DNA of 64,000 nucleotides, taken from positions 1 through 64,000 of the forward strand of contig NZ_JBDUUH010000016.1 in NCBI RefSeq assembly GCF_039939195.1, written 5' to 3'. Positions 26,836 to 34,879 of the stretch are shown here, piece after piece. Positions within the stretch are counted from its first letter, which is position 1; every line of letters begins with the position of its first letter. The notes beneath the pieces are model-generated. The model saw only the letters and a program-made list of their open reading frames with translations. It was not told the DNA's origin and ran no database searches. Source of the DNA: Foliimonas ilicis. Lineage in GTDB: Bacteria > Pseudomonadota > Alphaproteobacteria > Rhizobiales > Rhizobiaceae. Both the position numbers and the translations under genes were made by a program.

Positions 26836-29171
26836 TCAGCCGCCGCGGTCCAGTTGCCCGTGGAGGCGGTATCCGCCTTCTCCAGCCGACGGAAGGTCGC
26901 GAGAGCCTGCCCGACCACCTGATCCATGTTGTAGTATTTGTATGTACCGAGCCGACCGACGAAGATGACGTCGTCCTGCGCGCGTGCCAGCGCCTCGTAT
27001 TGCTTGTAGAGCGCCTGATTCTCAGGTCGCGGTACCGGGTAGTAGGGCTCGCCCTCGGCACTGGAAAACTCATAGGAAATGCTTGTGCGGGGGTGGATCT
27101 GGCCAGTCAGGTGCTTGTATTCGGTGATGCGCGTATAGGGCACGTCCTGCGATGGATAGTTGACGACGGCGACCGGCTGGAACTGCTCGCGATCCAGCGT
27201 CTCATGGCGGAATTCGAGGCTGCGGTAAGGCAGAGGGCCGAAGCGCCGATCGAAATAGGCGTCGATCGGCCCGGTGAAGATGGTGCGGCGTGCGAGCCTT
27301 TCGCCGTCAAGCTCGCGGTGGTCCACGCGGGTCTCAATGCGGATGTTCTGGTGATCCAGCATGTTCTCGAACAGCTTCGTGAAGCCTTCTGCCGGCATGG
27401 CCTGATAGGTGTCAAGAAAATAGCGGTCGTCGGTGGAGGTGCGCGTGGGGATGCGGGCGGTGACCGACTTGTGGAGGTCCGACGGATCGAGGCCCCACTG
27501 CTTGCGCGTATAGCCCTCGAAGAAGGTTCTGTAGAGGTCGGTGCCGACCTGGGAGACGACTACATCGCGGGAGGTGCGGATGTCCGCTACCGGCTCGGCC
27601 CGGGCCGCCAGGAACACGGCAGCGGCCGCCTCATCCTTGAGGTCCACGCCGTAGAGCTCTTCGAGTGTGGTGCGGTTGATCGGGATCGGCAGGCGCTTGT
27701 CGCCCACGGCCGCGAGCACGCGATGCTCGTAGGGGCGCCAGCGCGTGAAGCGGGAGAGATAGGCGAAGATTTCCTCGCTGTTGGTGTGGAAGATATGCGG
27801 CCCGTATTTGTGTATGAGGATGCCGGCTTCGTTGTGCATGTCAAAGGTGTTGCCGGCGATGTGTGGGCGGCGGTCGCAAAGAAAGATGCGCTTGCCGGAC
27901 GCGGCCAGCCGCTCGGCGAGCACCGAGCCGGCAAAGCCCGCACCGACAATCAGGTAATCGTATGGTACGGCTCCTCCGGGACGGAAGATCGCCGGGCTGG
28001 CTGGCTCCGAAGGCGGACGTTTGCTCTTGCGCGAAACTGCCTCATCGACAAGCGAGGACATCTGCAGGAATGTCTCGTCCCACGAGGTGCGCGCAAGCAA
28101 TGCATCCACGGCCGGCAGCCAGGCCACGCGGTCGCGCGACAGGTCCAGCGCGCGCTCGCAGGCCGCGACGAATGCGGCGGCGTCGCTGGCAACGAAAACG
28201 CCCTCGACGTCCCCGTAATGGCGCACGACGTCGGGAACGGGAGTCGAAACCACCGGCCTGCCGGCCGCTAGATATTCCGGCGTCTTGGTCGGGCTGATGA
28301 AGCGCGTCGTCTCGTTGATCGCGAAGGGCATCAACGCCACGTCCCAACTGGCCAGACAGGCGGGAAGCTCCGCGTAGTCCTTGCGGCCGGGATAGCGGAT
28401 ATTTCCTGCCTGCGGCAGTGTGGCGGGGTCGATCTTGGCCACAGGACCGACCATGACAATCGTCCAGTCAGGCCGTGCCGCCGCGATCTTCGCGATGAGG
28501 CCGAGATCGATGCGCTCGTCGATGACGCCGTAATAACCGAGAGTCCGCGTTTGATCGGCGGGGGAGGACTGAAGATCGCGTGCGGTGGCGAAATGCGCCA
28601 CATCGACGCTGGAAGGAAAAGGATGGATGTTGTCGTGACGATGACGCTTCGCCTCGTAGATGCTGTGCCCTCCGGTGAAGACTACATCCGCCCGCTGGAT
28701 CAGGAGGTTCTCGCGCTCGTGCACTTCCGGTGGCGCGAAACGGAAGGCGGACAGTTCGTCCATACAGTCATAGACGACGGCCGCGGCCTCAACATGCCAT
28801 GCAATCGGGTACATCATTGGCGTGTAGAACCACAGGATCGGTCGATCGGCAGGGTGGAGCGCAATCAACTGGTCGAGCAGGCGCGACAGGGCGGCTTCTA
28901 GCCGTTCGCCCTGCCAGTCTTTTGGAACACGCGGACGCACCGCGACGACGTCAGTGTTATCGAAGGCGTGAAATTCGAGATAGGGCAGGTGATGATCCGT
29001 CGGGATATGCTCTTCCCAGAAGAACACGCGGCCGTTGCGGGCAAAACGCCGCATTAGATGCTGCGGCCGTTGCACCACGAAATCCCAGCGCAGGTGCGAG
29101 AAGCATATGAGCGGCGAGGCGGTGGATATGGACCGCCATTCAAAGAGTGACGATGAGGCTGGGACGTTCAA
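26832..29171 (-). CDS. Fusion of a glycosyltransferase domain with UDP-galactopyranose mutase
   Basis: A 779-residue two-part protein. Residues ~20-385 form a GT-B-like glycosyltransferase (SHLRWDFVVQRPQHLM; PTKTPEYLAAGRPVVSTP). Residues ~404-770 are UDP-galactopyranose mutase: FAD site YLIVGAGFAGSVLAERLA, HKYGPHIFHTNSEEIF, RKQWGLDP and YYNMDQVV near the end. The mutase makes UDP-galactofuranose, so the fused transferase may use it directly. It is first in the operon. The start is TTG at 29171 with GAGG about eight bases upstream; no ATG lies before residue 30. Expect galactofuranose in a surface polysaccharide or glycolipid. Confidence 0.9.
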   Translation of the reverse strand: MNVPASSSLFEWRSISTASPLICFSHLRWDFVVQRPQHLMRRFARNGRVFFWEEHIPTDHHLPYLEFHAFDNTDVVAVRPRVPKDWQGERLEAALSRLLDQLIALHPADRPILWFYTPMMYPIAWHVEAAAVVYDCMDELSAFRFAPPEVHERENLLIQRADVVFTGGHSIYEAKRHRHDNIHPFPSSVDVAHFATARDLQSSPADQTRTLGYYGVIDERIDLGLIAKIAAARPDWTIVMVGPVAKIDPATLPQAGNIRYPGRKDYAELPACLASWDVALMPFAINETTRFISPTKTPEYLAAGRPVVSTPVPDVVRHYGDVEGVFVASDAAAFVAACERALDLSRDRVAWLPAVDALLARTSWDETFLQMSSLVDEAVSRKSKRPPSEPASPAIFRPGGAVPYDYLIVGAGFAGSVLAERLAASGKRIFLCDRRPHIAGNTFDMHNEAGILIHKYGPHIFHTNSEEIFAYLSRFTRWRPYEHRVLAAVGDKRLPIPINRTTLEELYGVDLKDEAAAAVFLAARAEPVADIRTSRDVVVSQVGTDLYRTFFEGYTRKQWGLDPSDLHKSVTARIPTRTSTDDRYFLDTYQAMPAEGFTKLFENMLDHQNIRIETRVDHRELDGERLARRTIFTGPIDAYFDRRFGPLPYRSLEFRHETLDREQFQPVAVVNYPSQDVPYTRITEYKHLTGQIHPRTSISYEFSSAEGEPYYPVPRPENQALYKQYEALARAQDDVIFVGRLGTYKYYNMDQVVGQALATFRRLEKADTASTGNWTAAAE

Positions 29172-30091
29172 GGCTGGACCCTCGGAGGTTTGTTAGACAG
29201 GGGTGCGTCAGGCGACGACCCGCCCGGCAGGAAGAGAAGGGAGTGGCGGCGGATGCGCGCGGACCATCGATTCCATCGCGCTGCGGCTGTCGGCGCGACA
29301 CGATGAGGCCTTTGGCGAAGACCTGATGCACACGCCCGAACTCCCGCCGAACCAGTTGGTGACGGCATGGAGCACCGAGCGACGAATGCAGCGATAGCGC
29401 GATACGGGCGGCCGGCGTCGCAGTCTGCTGTGCACTGATCTGCCGGCACTGCTGCCCGATCCATGCGACTTGCTACTGCGCATACTCAACCGGAATGTCA
29501 TCGGTGCCGGGCTCGCGCGTGAATACGTTTGATTGTTTGAAATTGCTCAATGCTCTGGACCTTAAGAAAGGCGACGAAACGTGTCGCGGGGCGCTAGAAA
29601 CTTCCAGGGCCAAAACATCAGGAAAAGTAACTTCGTTCCGGACTTGACCCCGAAATTCCCGATTTTCTGGTGTTCCTATTAACATAGGTTTGTCTTTCCG
29701 GCGCCCGGCGAAGCGTGGGGTTGTTACGGCTCCTTTCTCGGAGCAATCACGATACGGCCGGTCTCTTCCTCGACGTTTGCGACAATCTCGATCCGGCCGT
29801 CTCGCGGTCGAAATCATGGAGCAGATCACCTGTGAGGGCGAGGGACCATGCGGATAGTCACCGACCGCCAGCGGCGATCCGGAAGAAGTAGACGTCTATC
29901 GCCCGCCAGTGCATGACAATGACTCGGAGCGACCAGCATGCGTTGGGCGGCGAAGACATTGCATCTTCGTGGCTGCGCCACATTATGTGCGGCTGAAATC
30001 ACGATCTATCATCCACTCTGATCGCATCCATTCGCGAGATATCGCGTTTCATTTCGATATCTTCGCCAATTTTCCGGGAATTTACGAAGTC
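29172..30091. other. Long intergenic with no convincing gene
   Basis: About 920 bases. The first 330 keep the high GC of the glycan operon; composition falls after 29500. Minus-strand fragments around 29724-29800 (for example RDGRIEIVANVEEETGRIVI before a TAA at 29726) look like decayed coding sequence, but I cannot assign them. A possible 66-codon minus-strand frame (ATG 29686 to 29473) has no good ribosome site. The promoters of the glycan operon and of the Crp/Fnr gene must be here. Confidence 0.4.
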
Positions 30092-30820
30092 ATGCCTTCA
30101 TCAAACCTTTTCATCCGAAAGCTCGAGAGCTTCCATCCCCTCAGCAGAGAGGAAAAGGACGTTCTGGAACGCTATAGCCGCCCCCTGCGCGAGGTTCCGG
30201 CGAAGCGGGATATAATTCGCGAGGGCGAGAAACCCGATTGCGTCTTCATCATTATCTCAGGCTTCGCTTGCCGCTACAAGCTCGTGGAAAGCGACAAACG
30301 CCAGATCATGGCTTTCATGCTTCCGGGTGACACCTGTGATTTTAACGCGTTCATCCTCAAAAGGATGGATCATAGCATCGCCACGCTCTCGCGCTGTCAG
30401 GTGCTGGAATTATCCAAAGAGGCTATCCTCGAGATGACGAAGCAACCGGCCATCGCACGCGCGTTATGGTGGGCCAATCTCGTGGATGAAGCAACCTTGC
30501 GCGAGTGGATAGTCAACATCGGGAGGCGTCCGGCCGAGCAGCGGCTCGGCCATCTGCTTTGTGAGACTCTGGTGCGGCTAGAAACGGTCGGACTAGTGAA
30601 GGACAACACCTATACGCTTCCGCTTACGCAATCCGACCTTGCTGACACGCTGGGAATCACAGTGGTACATGCGAATCGGATGCTGACCAGCTTGCGCGAT
30701 CGTGGGCTCATCGATATCGACGCCAGGAATCTTATCATCAAGGACGCCGGACGCCTGAAGGTATTCAGCGGGTTCGATCCGAACTACCTGCATCTGGGTG
30801 ATGGCAGCGAGAGCGAGTAA
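30092..30820 (+). CDS. Crp/Fnr-family transcriptional regulator
   Basis: A 242-residue regulator. The cyclic-nucleotide-binding-like beta barrel is at ~10-125 (REGEKPDCVFIIISGFACRY, MLPGDTCDF) and the Crp-type winged HTH at ~165-220 (LPLTQSDLADTLGITVVHANRMLTSL). It has no N-terminal cysteine cluster, so it is not an FNR oxygen sensor. ATG 30092 begins at the natural domain edge; the open frame to 29909 has no family similarity. It stands alone, 170 bases before a strong hairpin, so its targets are unknown. Confidence 0.9.
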   Translation: MPSSNLFIRKLESFHPLSREEKDVLERYSRPLREVPAKRDIIREGEKPDCVFIIISGFACRYKLVESDKRQIMAFMLPGDTCDFNAFILKRMDHSIATLSRCQVLELSKEAILEMTKQPAIARALWWANLVDEATLREWIVNIGRRPAEQRLGHLLCETLVRLETVGLVKDNTYTLPLTQSDLADTLGITVVHANRMLTSLRDRGLIDIDARNLIIKDAGRLKVFSGFDPNYLHLGDGSESE

Positions 30821-30993
30821 GCTAACTTTTTTATCCCTACGCACTGGTTCCTTCTCGCAAATCCAATTGTGAAGCGCGGTAGCGGCAATGACGGCCTGAG
30901 CAATCGTCGTCCGATCCGTGTCGCGCACGACTGCAGTGCGCTCAAAGCGGAAGTTTGCAAGGATCCTGCTGGAAGCTGACTTAGCACCTCAGC

Positions 30994-31020
30994 GGAAGAA
31001 GCCGTCGAACGGCTTCTTCC
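30994..31020. terminator. Perfect 11-bp hairpin, terminator candidate
   Basis: GGAAGAAGCCG at 30994-31004 and its exact complement at 31010-31020 form a strong stem with a 5-base loop (TCGAA). There is no T-tract after it on the plus strand, so Rho-independent termination of the Crp/Fnr transcript is likely but not certain. The minus strand also lacks one. Confidence 0.55.
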
Positions 31021-31194
31021 GGCACAGCTTCGAACTATCCTGTCCTCTAGGAGAGCATCGGATCGATTCGGTGATGATCTAGCTTCCGCTACGATATCAT
31101 CGGGCGATGAAACTTAATCAGAGCATACGGTTCCGCATCTCCGTGACGGCACGCGCATCGCGGTTGCGTCTTCGGGGAAGGACCGGCAATCTGT

Positions 31195-31216
31195 AGGTCA
31201 CTGGTTCGACACCAGT
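31195..31216 (+). other. tRNA T-arm-like relic
   Basis: AGGTC then ACTGG-TTCGACA-CCAGT gives a perfect variable-loop/T-arm signature (5-bp stem, TTCGAxx loop). The upstream bases cannot form an anticodon arm and the downstream bases do not look like an acceptor end, so this is not a tRNA gene. It may be the scar of an element that integrated into a tRNA gene, or chance. Confidence 0.3.
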
Positions 31217-31390
31217 CGAAATTGACATCTATATCAATAACTTAGGACTCAGATTTGTCGAATTTCGTGTTACGCCATGTCGCAACACGGTTCCCTTAAT
31301 TTACAAGGGCCCCTATAGAGGATGGCCAGTCCACGCGACGTAGACGCGACATGGATTGTCCTCTGCAAACTTTTAAGAGGGATGGGGGGT

Positions 31391-31875
31391 ATGGGGATTT
31401 TAAGTTGGCTGTTTAGAACAAGGCCACAACAATGGGTTAGTGGCCGCTTTGGCACAGATCGTCATCAACCGTTTGGACAATGGGTTCACGCCACACATCT
31501 ATTACAAGTCGCAGGGCTCAATCATCGGCGAACGAATGTCCTCGCCTTTTTTGCGCTGTTCAGGCTGCTGAGAGATCGAACGGTCACTACGGGATCGAGT
31601 TTAGGCCGTATCCGAATAATGCACATGATCGGAACGCGATCGCTGTTGACGGTGTAGTGGGTAATAGGCGGCTGCACATCGGCTATTTAGATAGGAAAAC
31701 CGCTAAAGCAGTACATGACGATCTGCTTTCCAAAGGCATACCGGTCGCCGGCGAAATCTATAATCTCTGGGCTTCGGGCGACGATTACCTTGAAGTGAAG
31801 TTCTTCGTGCTTGCTCCTCCGGGCAATGGCGTCAAGGCCAGATTGAAGCGCACGAAAGCGTATGAAATAGATTGA
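31391..31875 (+). pseudogene. HIRAN-domain-like protein, frameshifted
   Basis: The 3' part reads GIEFRPYPNNAHDRNAIAVDG, LHIGYLDRKTAKAVHDDLL and FFVLAPPG, which fits the HIRAN domain (R-P-x-P-x-N-x-x-D-x-N-A-I-x-V, GYL), a module that binds single-stranded DNA ends and is common in mobile elements. The 5' part (MGILSWLFRTRPQQW from 31391) is in another frame, and the link near 31500-31590 needs at least one frameshift. The conserved 3' frame runs to the stop at 31875. Confidence 0.5.
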
Positions 31876-31898
31876 CGCGTCCTCTTTGCGAAGTGACA

Positions 31899-32031
31899 AT
31901 GATTACCAACAGTTATTGCTTTTGGGGTGGCATTTGGCTGTTTGAGTGGAGCAATGTATCAGGTCAACGAAAAGGCTGCGATCAATGCACAGGTTACCTA
32001 TGACGAATTCGAGCAGCTCGCTATTAGCTAA
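31899..32031 (+). pseudogene. Possible 43-residue small membrane protein, frameshifted at its 5' end
   Basis: One frame reads VIAFGVAFGCLSGAMYQV then NEKAAINAQVTYDEFEQLAIS before a TAA at 32031. It looks like a short membrane anchor plus a polar tail. The frame has no ATG; an ATG at 31899 lies one base out of frame, so a single-base deletion is a good explanation. A GTG inside the hydrophobic part is a weak alternative start. Confidence 0.3.
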
Positions 32032-32198
32032 CGTAGTTTTCGAACTCGTTCCTGGCTTCAAGACCACATCGGAAGTTATCTACAAAAACTACGGCGATGT
32101 TATTGGCGGTTCGCAGACTATTAATAATGATAGGCAGTGGGTTGGTATCGTTCACTTCCAGCGCTCGTTTTTTTTATGCTGTTTTGATCCGCAAAAGC

Positions 32199-32233
32199 AA
32201 AAAGCGCCCGCCACCCCTTTCGGATGAAGGCGC
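32199..32233 (-). terminator. Rho-independent terminator candidate, minus strand
   Basis: Read on the minus strand, GCGCC pairs with GGCGC around a GC-rich inner loop and is followed at once by TTTTT. The same GGGCGCTTTTT ending is seen at 33246-33285. No minus-strand gene ends right beside it; the thermonuclease gene ends 456 bases upstream of it. Confidence 0.5.
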
Positions 32234-32287
32234 GTGAGTGAAAACGGCCCGCCTTTGGCGGATGTGTCAATTTGAGAGACAGGTACT

Positions 32288-32545
32288 ATGTCCATTACTG
32301 GAAATCAGATAAAGGCAGCCCGCGCGTTGGCCGGTCTAAACCAGTGGGAACTAGCGATTGCGGCCAATCTCGACATTAACACTATCAGAAACTTTGAGGC
32401 GTGGAATGAGAAGATTGTGCGGGGCCGAACCGACATACTGGAGAAGATTCACAAGGCGTTCTCCGATGCAGGAGTTGATTTACTGGACAACGGCCAAGAA
32501 TCGTCCGGAGGTCGCGGAGTTCGTTTTAAGGGAACTCAATCTTAA
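32288..32545 (+). CDS. Small Xre-type helix-turn-helix regulator
   Basis: An 85-residue protein that is almost wholly one Xre HTH domain (ITGNQIKAARALAGLNQWEL then ANLDINTIRNFE), ending in GRGVRFKGT, a tail often seen in this group. GAGACAGG precedes the ATG by about six bases. Such proteins are usually phage or plasmid repressors or antitoxin-like regulators. The element it belonged to is now fragmentary. Confidence 0.8.
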   Translation: MSITGNQIKAARALAGLNQWELAIAANLDINTIRNFEAWNEKIVRGRTDILEKIHKAFSDAGVDLLDNGQESSGGRGVRFKGTQS

Positions 32546-32688
32546 CAGCGAACACACTGCGTGACGAATATCTCGCGAGGCCCATGCCGAGCGTGTCAAT
32601 TGCACTGTTCTCTTTATCCCGCAGAGGTAGGAACGCACGGCAGGAGTCAACGCCTCGGTCGCCAAGCAGTATCTGATCGACTTGGCTA

Positions 32689-33111
32689 TCAGCACCAACT
32701 TTCTTTCCAGCCGCGCCAGACATGAGCTAACCCTTCGTCTACGAGCTGATTTCCGACATCGACGTGTACCCGGACTGTTGCCAGAGTTCGGTCGTACCGG
32801 TCCTTGCCGTTGCGCTCGATCGTAAAAGCGGCGCCATCAAGCATCGAGCGAAGACGATCGAGCGAACGCATAGCCAGGGCACTTTCAAGCTGGCAGGAGC
32901 CAGACATATCTGGAGCATTGAAACCCTCCAGTCTGATCTTCTCGCCTTTAAACCAGATTGTGTCGCCGTCAACGACGCAGCTGAACCGCTTGCCGCCCTT
33001 GCAGATTGGCATAGGCGATCCCGACGGTCGCATGGTTCCGACTTCTATGATCGAAGGCGAGGCAGTGTTTTCGGCTTGAACCGGATCAGGGCCTACCTGC
33101 CAGCCGAGCAT
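32689..33111 (-). CDS. Staphylococcal nuclease-like (thermonuclease) protein, start uncertain
   Basis: A 140-residue SNase-fold protein: CVVDGDTIWFKGEKIRLEGF, APD, then GKDRYDRTLATVRV and LVDEGLAHVWRG. The Asp (DGDT), Arg (KIRLEGF) and the GKDRYDR segment match the calcium and catalytic positions of the family. In frame above the ATG at 33111 lies a hydrophobic stretch (TWAACCIAGAGMLGW) that looks like a signal peptide core, but a TAG at 33148-33150 blocks it and no ATG, GTG or TTG precedes it. The original start may therefore be lost and export impaired. Similar nucleases are common on rhizobial mobile DNA. Confidence 0.78.
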   Translation of the reverse strand: MLGWQVGPDPVQAENTASPSIIEVGTMRPSGSPMPICKGGKRFSCVVDGDTIWFKGEKIRLEGFNAPDMSGSCQLESALAMRSLDRLRSMLDGAAFTIERNGKDRYDRTLATVRVHVDVGNQLVDEGLAHVWRGWKESWC

Positions 33112-33245
33112 GCCTGCACCGGCAATGCAGCATGCCGCCCAAGTTGCCTACACAATCTCAAAAGCCCCTCCTGCGTGCAAACAATCTACGCGGATCGGGT
33201 TTAAGGCAACCTATAAAATTCACTCGTGTTCTAATCGTTGAACGC

Positions 33246-33285
33246 AAAAAGCGCCCACCCTTTTTGGAGCGGGGGCATCAGGCGT
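33246..33285 (-). terminator. Rho-independent terminator for the 73-residue gene
   Basis: On the minus strand CGCC...GGCG arms with inner CCC/GGG pairs end in GCTTTTTGCG. It starts within the last codons of the 33278-33499 gene and is followed by a five-T run, so it probably ends that transcript. Confidence 0.6.
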
Positions 33286-33499
33286 CGGCATGTCGGATAC
33301 AGCTTGTTTCCAAAACTTCAGTCAGATGCGCTCGTTCAGTCTCGGATCCACCTAATAGATCAACCAGCGCCTGAGCTCGCAACCGTTGATGCTCCACGCT
33401 CTCAATGAGAGTTGGAACCGTCTGGTTGAAAAGCATTTGGATTAATTCAGCATCTGAAATATCGTCGCCGAGCGTTACTCGGATTTCTTTGAGCGGCAT
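33278..33499 (-). CDS. Small protein of unknown function (73 aa)
   Basis: From ATG 33499 the product starts MPLKEIRVTLGDDISDAEL and ends CIRHADA. It is acidic and probably helical in the centre (TLIESVEHQRLRAQALVDLL). AAGGGAGA lies seven bases upstream of the ATG, a strong ribosome site, and a terminator follows the stop, so this is likely a real short gene. No family is recognised. It follows another small minus-strand gene at 33600-33794. Confidence 0.6.
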   Translation of the reverse strand: MPLKEIRVTLGDDISDAELIQMLFNQTVPTLIESVEHQRLRAQALVDLLGGSETERAHLTEVLETSCIRHADA

Positions 33500-33599
33500 T
33501 GCTGTCTCCCTTGAAGGGGCGAAAGCATGGTCTTCGCTCACAGCCGACAATGCCCTTAAAAGTGATTGCCGATAAGTTAGTATACACCATTCCCGACTG

Positions 33600-33794
33600 T
33601 TACCTATGGCGCGATTCAACCAAAGCAAAACGAATCTTTATCCGCGCACGCCTGACTTCATCAACCGTCAGGTTGAGGCATAAATCCGTCTCGTCCAACT
33701 CGGGACGCGCCACCTCCCGAAGTAGCCGCCTTACCTCATCCAAAGCCTCGCCCAGCGCTAAAAGGCGAGCATCAATTTCTGAAATTCCGGTCAG
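33600..33794 (-). CDS. Small charged helical protein, probable CTG start (64 aa)
   Basis: The frame reads LTGISEIDARLLALGEALDEV, RRLLREVARPELDETDLCLNL and ends IRFALVESRHR at TAA 33600. The heptad-like Leu pattern suggests a coiled helix. There is no ATG, GTG or TTG near the 5' end, but a perfect AGGAGG (33805-33800) lies five bases before CTG 33794, so CTG is the likely start. The CTG overlaps a TGA of another frame (CTGA), as in coupled gene pairs. The next downstream gene on the strand is the 73-residue protein. Family unknown. Confidence 0.5.
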   Translation of the reverse strand: MTGISEIDARLLALGEALDEVRRLLREVARPELDETDLCLNLTVDEVRRARIKIRFALVESRHR

Positions 33795-33924
33795 CAGGAC
33801 CTCCTGTGGTGACCATAAACAAGACCGTAAGGCTTGTGTTCCGATGAAACGTCACCGGGATCACTTTCATCTTTCTGATTGATAAGACCTACGTTTTCTG
33901 AAAAGCTGACCGTTGCTGCAACAA

Positions 33925-33993
33925 CCTGCGCAGCAAAGAGGCCCGGTTTGATGATTGAAGACCCTCCGGCCGGGTCTCACCTTACTGCGCAGG
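33925..33993. repeat. Nested inverted repeats, possible structured RNA
   Basis: A 9-bp outer stem (CCTGCGCAG at 33925-33933, CTGCGCAGG at 33985-33993) encloses a perfect 6-bp hairpin (AGACCC 33959-33964, GGGTCT 33972-33977). GGCCCGG at 33940-33946 can partly pair with the loop of that hairpin. It lies upstream of two small minus-strand genes and could be a leader, antisense RNA or binding site. Confidence 0.45.
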
Positions 33994-34102
33994 CTGATTT
34001 TGTTTCATGAGATACGTGTCAGGTTTTGCTTTCTCTCTTCGAAGATAAAGAGCGCAGAATATAACTACGCCTATGCCACGGCTAGTTGAATGTGTTCTGA
34101 GT

Positions 34103-34575
34103 TCATGATGTGTACAACTCCGTGATCATTCTCAGAGCAGCAATGCCGAACACCACTTCGCCTAAAATTCCGAACGAAATGGACAGCGCAAATCCAAAGT
34201 TTCCTGAACCAATGGGACAACCGCCCCACTTGCGACAGAGGCTATTGCCAATCCGATGAGGAAATTTGCGACCAGATTCGTCTGCTCATTGCAGATTACC
34301 TTGTGATATTCCATTCTCCACCCAATTAGTGACTGGATGAAATGCTGACATTGCACGGTTAGGACATCGTTTTCGAAGATGCAGAAACTATCACTGGCAA
34401 GCCGATTTACTCTCTGCTGGAGCAAGTCAATCTCCTTCAGGTCAACGATCACGTCTCGAGTGCCGTAGACAGCCCCGACCTCCTGCCGGATTTCATCGAG
34501 GCGACGACTGATGTCGGAAATCTCTTGGTCGCGAGCACGGTTTATCTCTGACCATTCATTCCGGGTGACGTCCCT
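34103..34575 (-). pseudogene. Membrane protein with N-terminal coiled region, frameshifted
   Basis: The frame from about 34575 reads a polar helical segment (RDQEISDISRRLDEI), then KEIDLLQQRVNRLASDS, and a membrane segment (NFLIGLAIASVASGAVVPL). A shift of one base near 34210 leads to a second membrane segment (GFALSISFGILGEVVFGIAAL) ending at TGA 34103. The two parts look like one protein with two membrane spans. The intact first frame stops at 34162 after an unrelated tail. No ATG is present at the 5' end; GTG 34452 would skip the coiled part. Family unknown. Confidence 0.5.
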
Positions 34576-34684
34576 TCAATTGAATTCGAAATGCGGTGGA
34601 AAGGTTTGTTGCCTGCAACCAACTTGATCTCTAGTCGTTGCTGACCGTTGAGGGTAAAACATCTTCCGAACCAAGGTCACACCG

Positions 34685-34795
34685 GTGAGTATCAGCCAAA
34701 GAACGAAACACCTGTTTTATCGCGCTGCGTTTGGAGTGGTGCTTGCGGCAATGGTTATTGCAGCTGCTTACGTCCTTCTGGCTGCCGTGTCATGA
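34685..34795 (+). CDS. Tiny membrane protein (36 aa)
   Basis: GTG 34685 to TGA 34795. A basic N-terminus (SISQRTKHLFYRA) is followed by a single hydrophobic helix (FGVVLAAMVIAAAYVLLAAV) that would span the inner membrane. AAGG lies ten bases upstream of the GTG. Too short for family assignment. Together with the next tiny gene it could be a pair of phage-like membrane peptides. Confidence 0.4.
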   Translation: MSISQRTKHLFYRAAFGVVLAAMVIAAAYVLLAAVS

Positions 34796-34879
34796 CTGCT
34801 CTGCAGGGAACAAAATACTGGTTTGCGTGTTTTAAAGAACACTGTGAAATCTAGCATCCGGCGATTTGCGCCAGATTAT

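Noticed and set aside
26613..28271. A 552-codon open frame on the plus strand
   Set aside because: It lies antisense to the GT-Glf fusion and the GT4 gene in GC-rich DNA, where long shadow frames are expected; its translation has no family resemblance.
29473..29829. 118-codon minus-strand frame
   Set aside because: The text mixes pieces of at least two frames, and no ribosome site or family supports it.
31140..31235. Possible complete tRNA gene
   Set aside because: Only the T-arm and variable loop fit; no anticodon or acceptor stem can be built.
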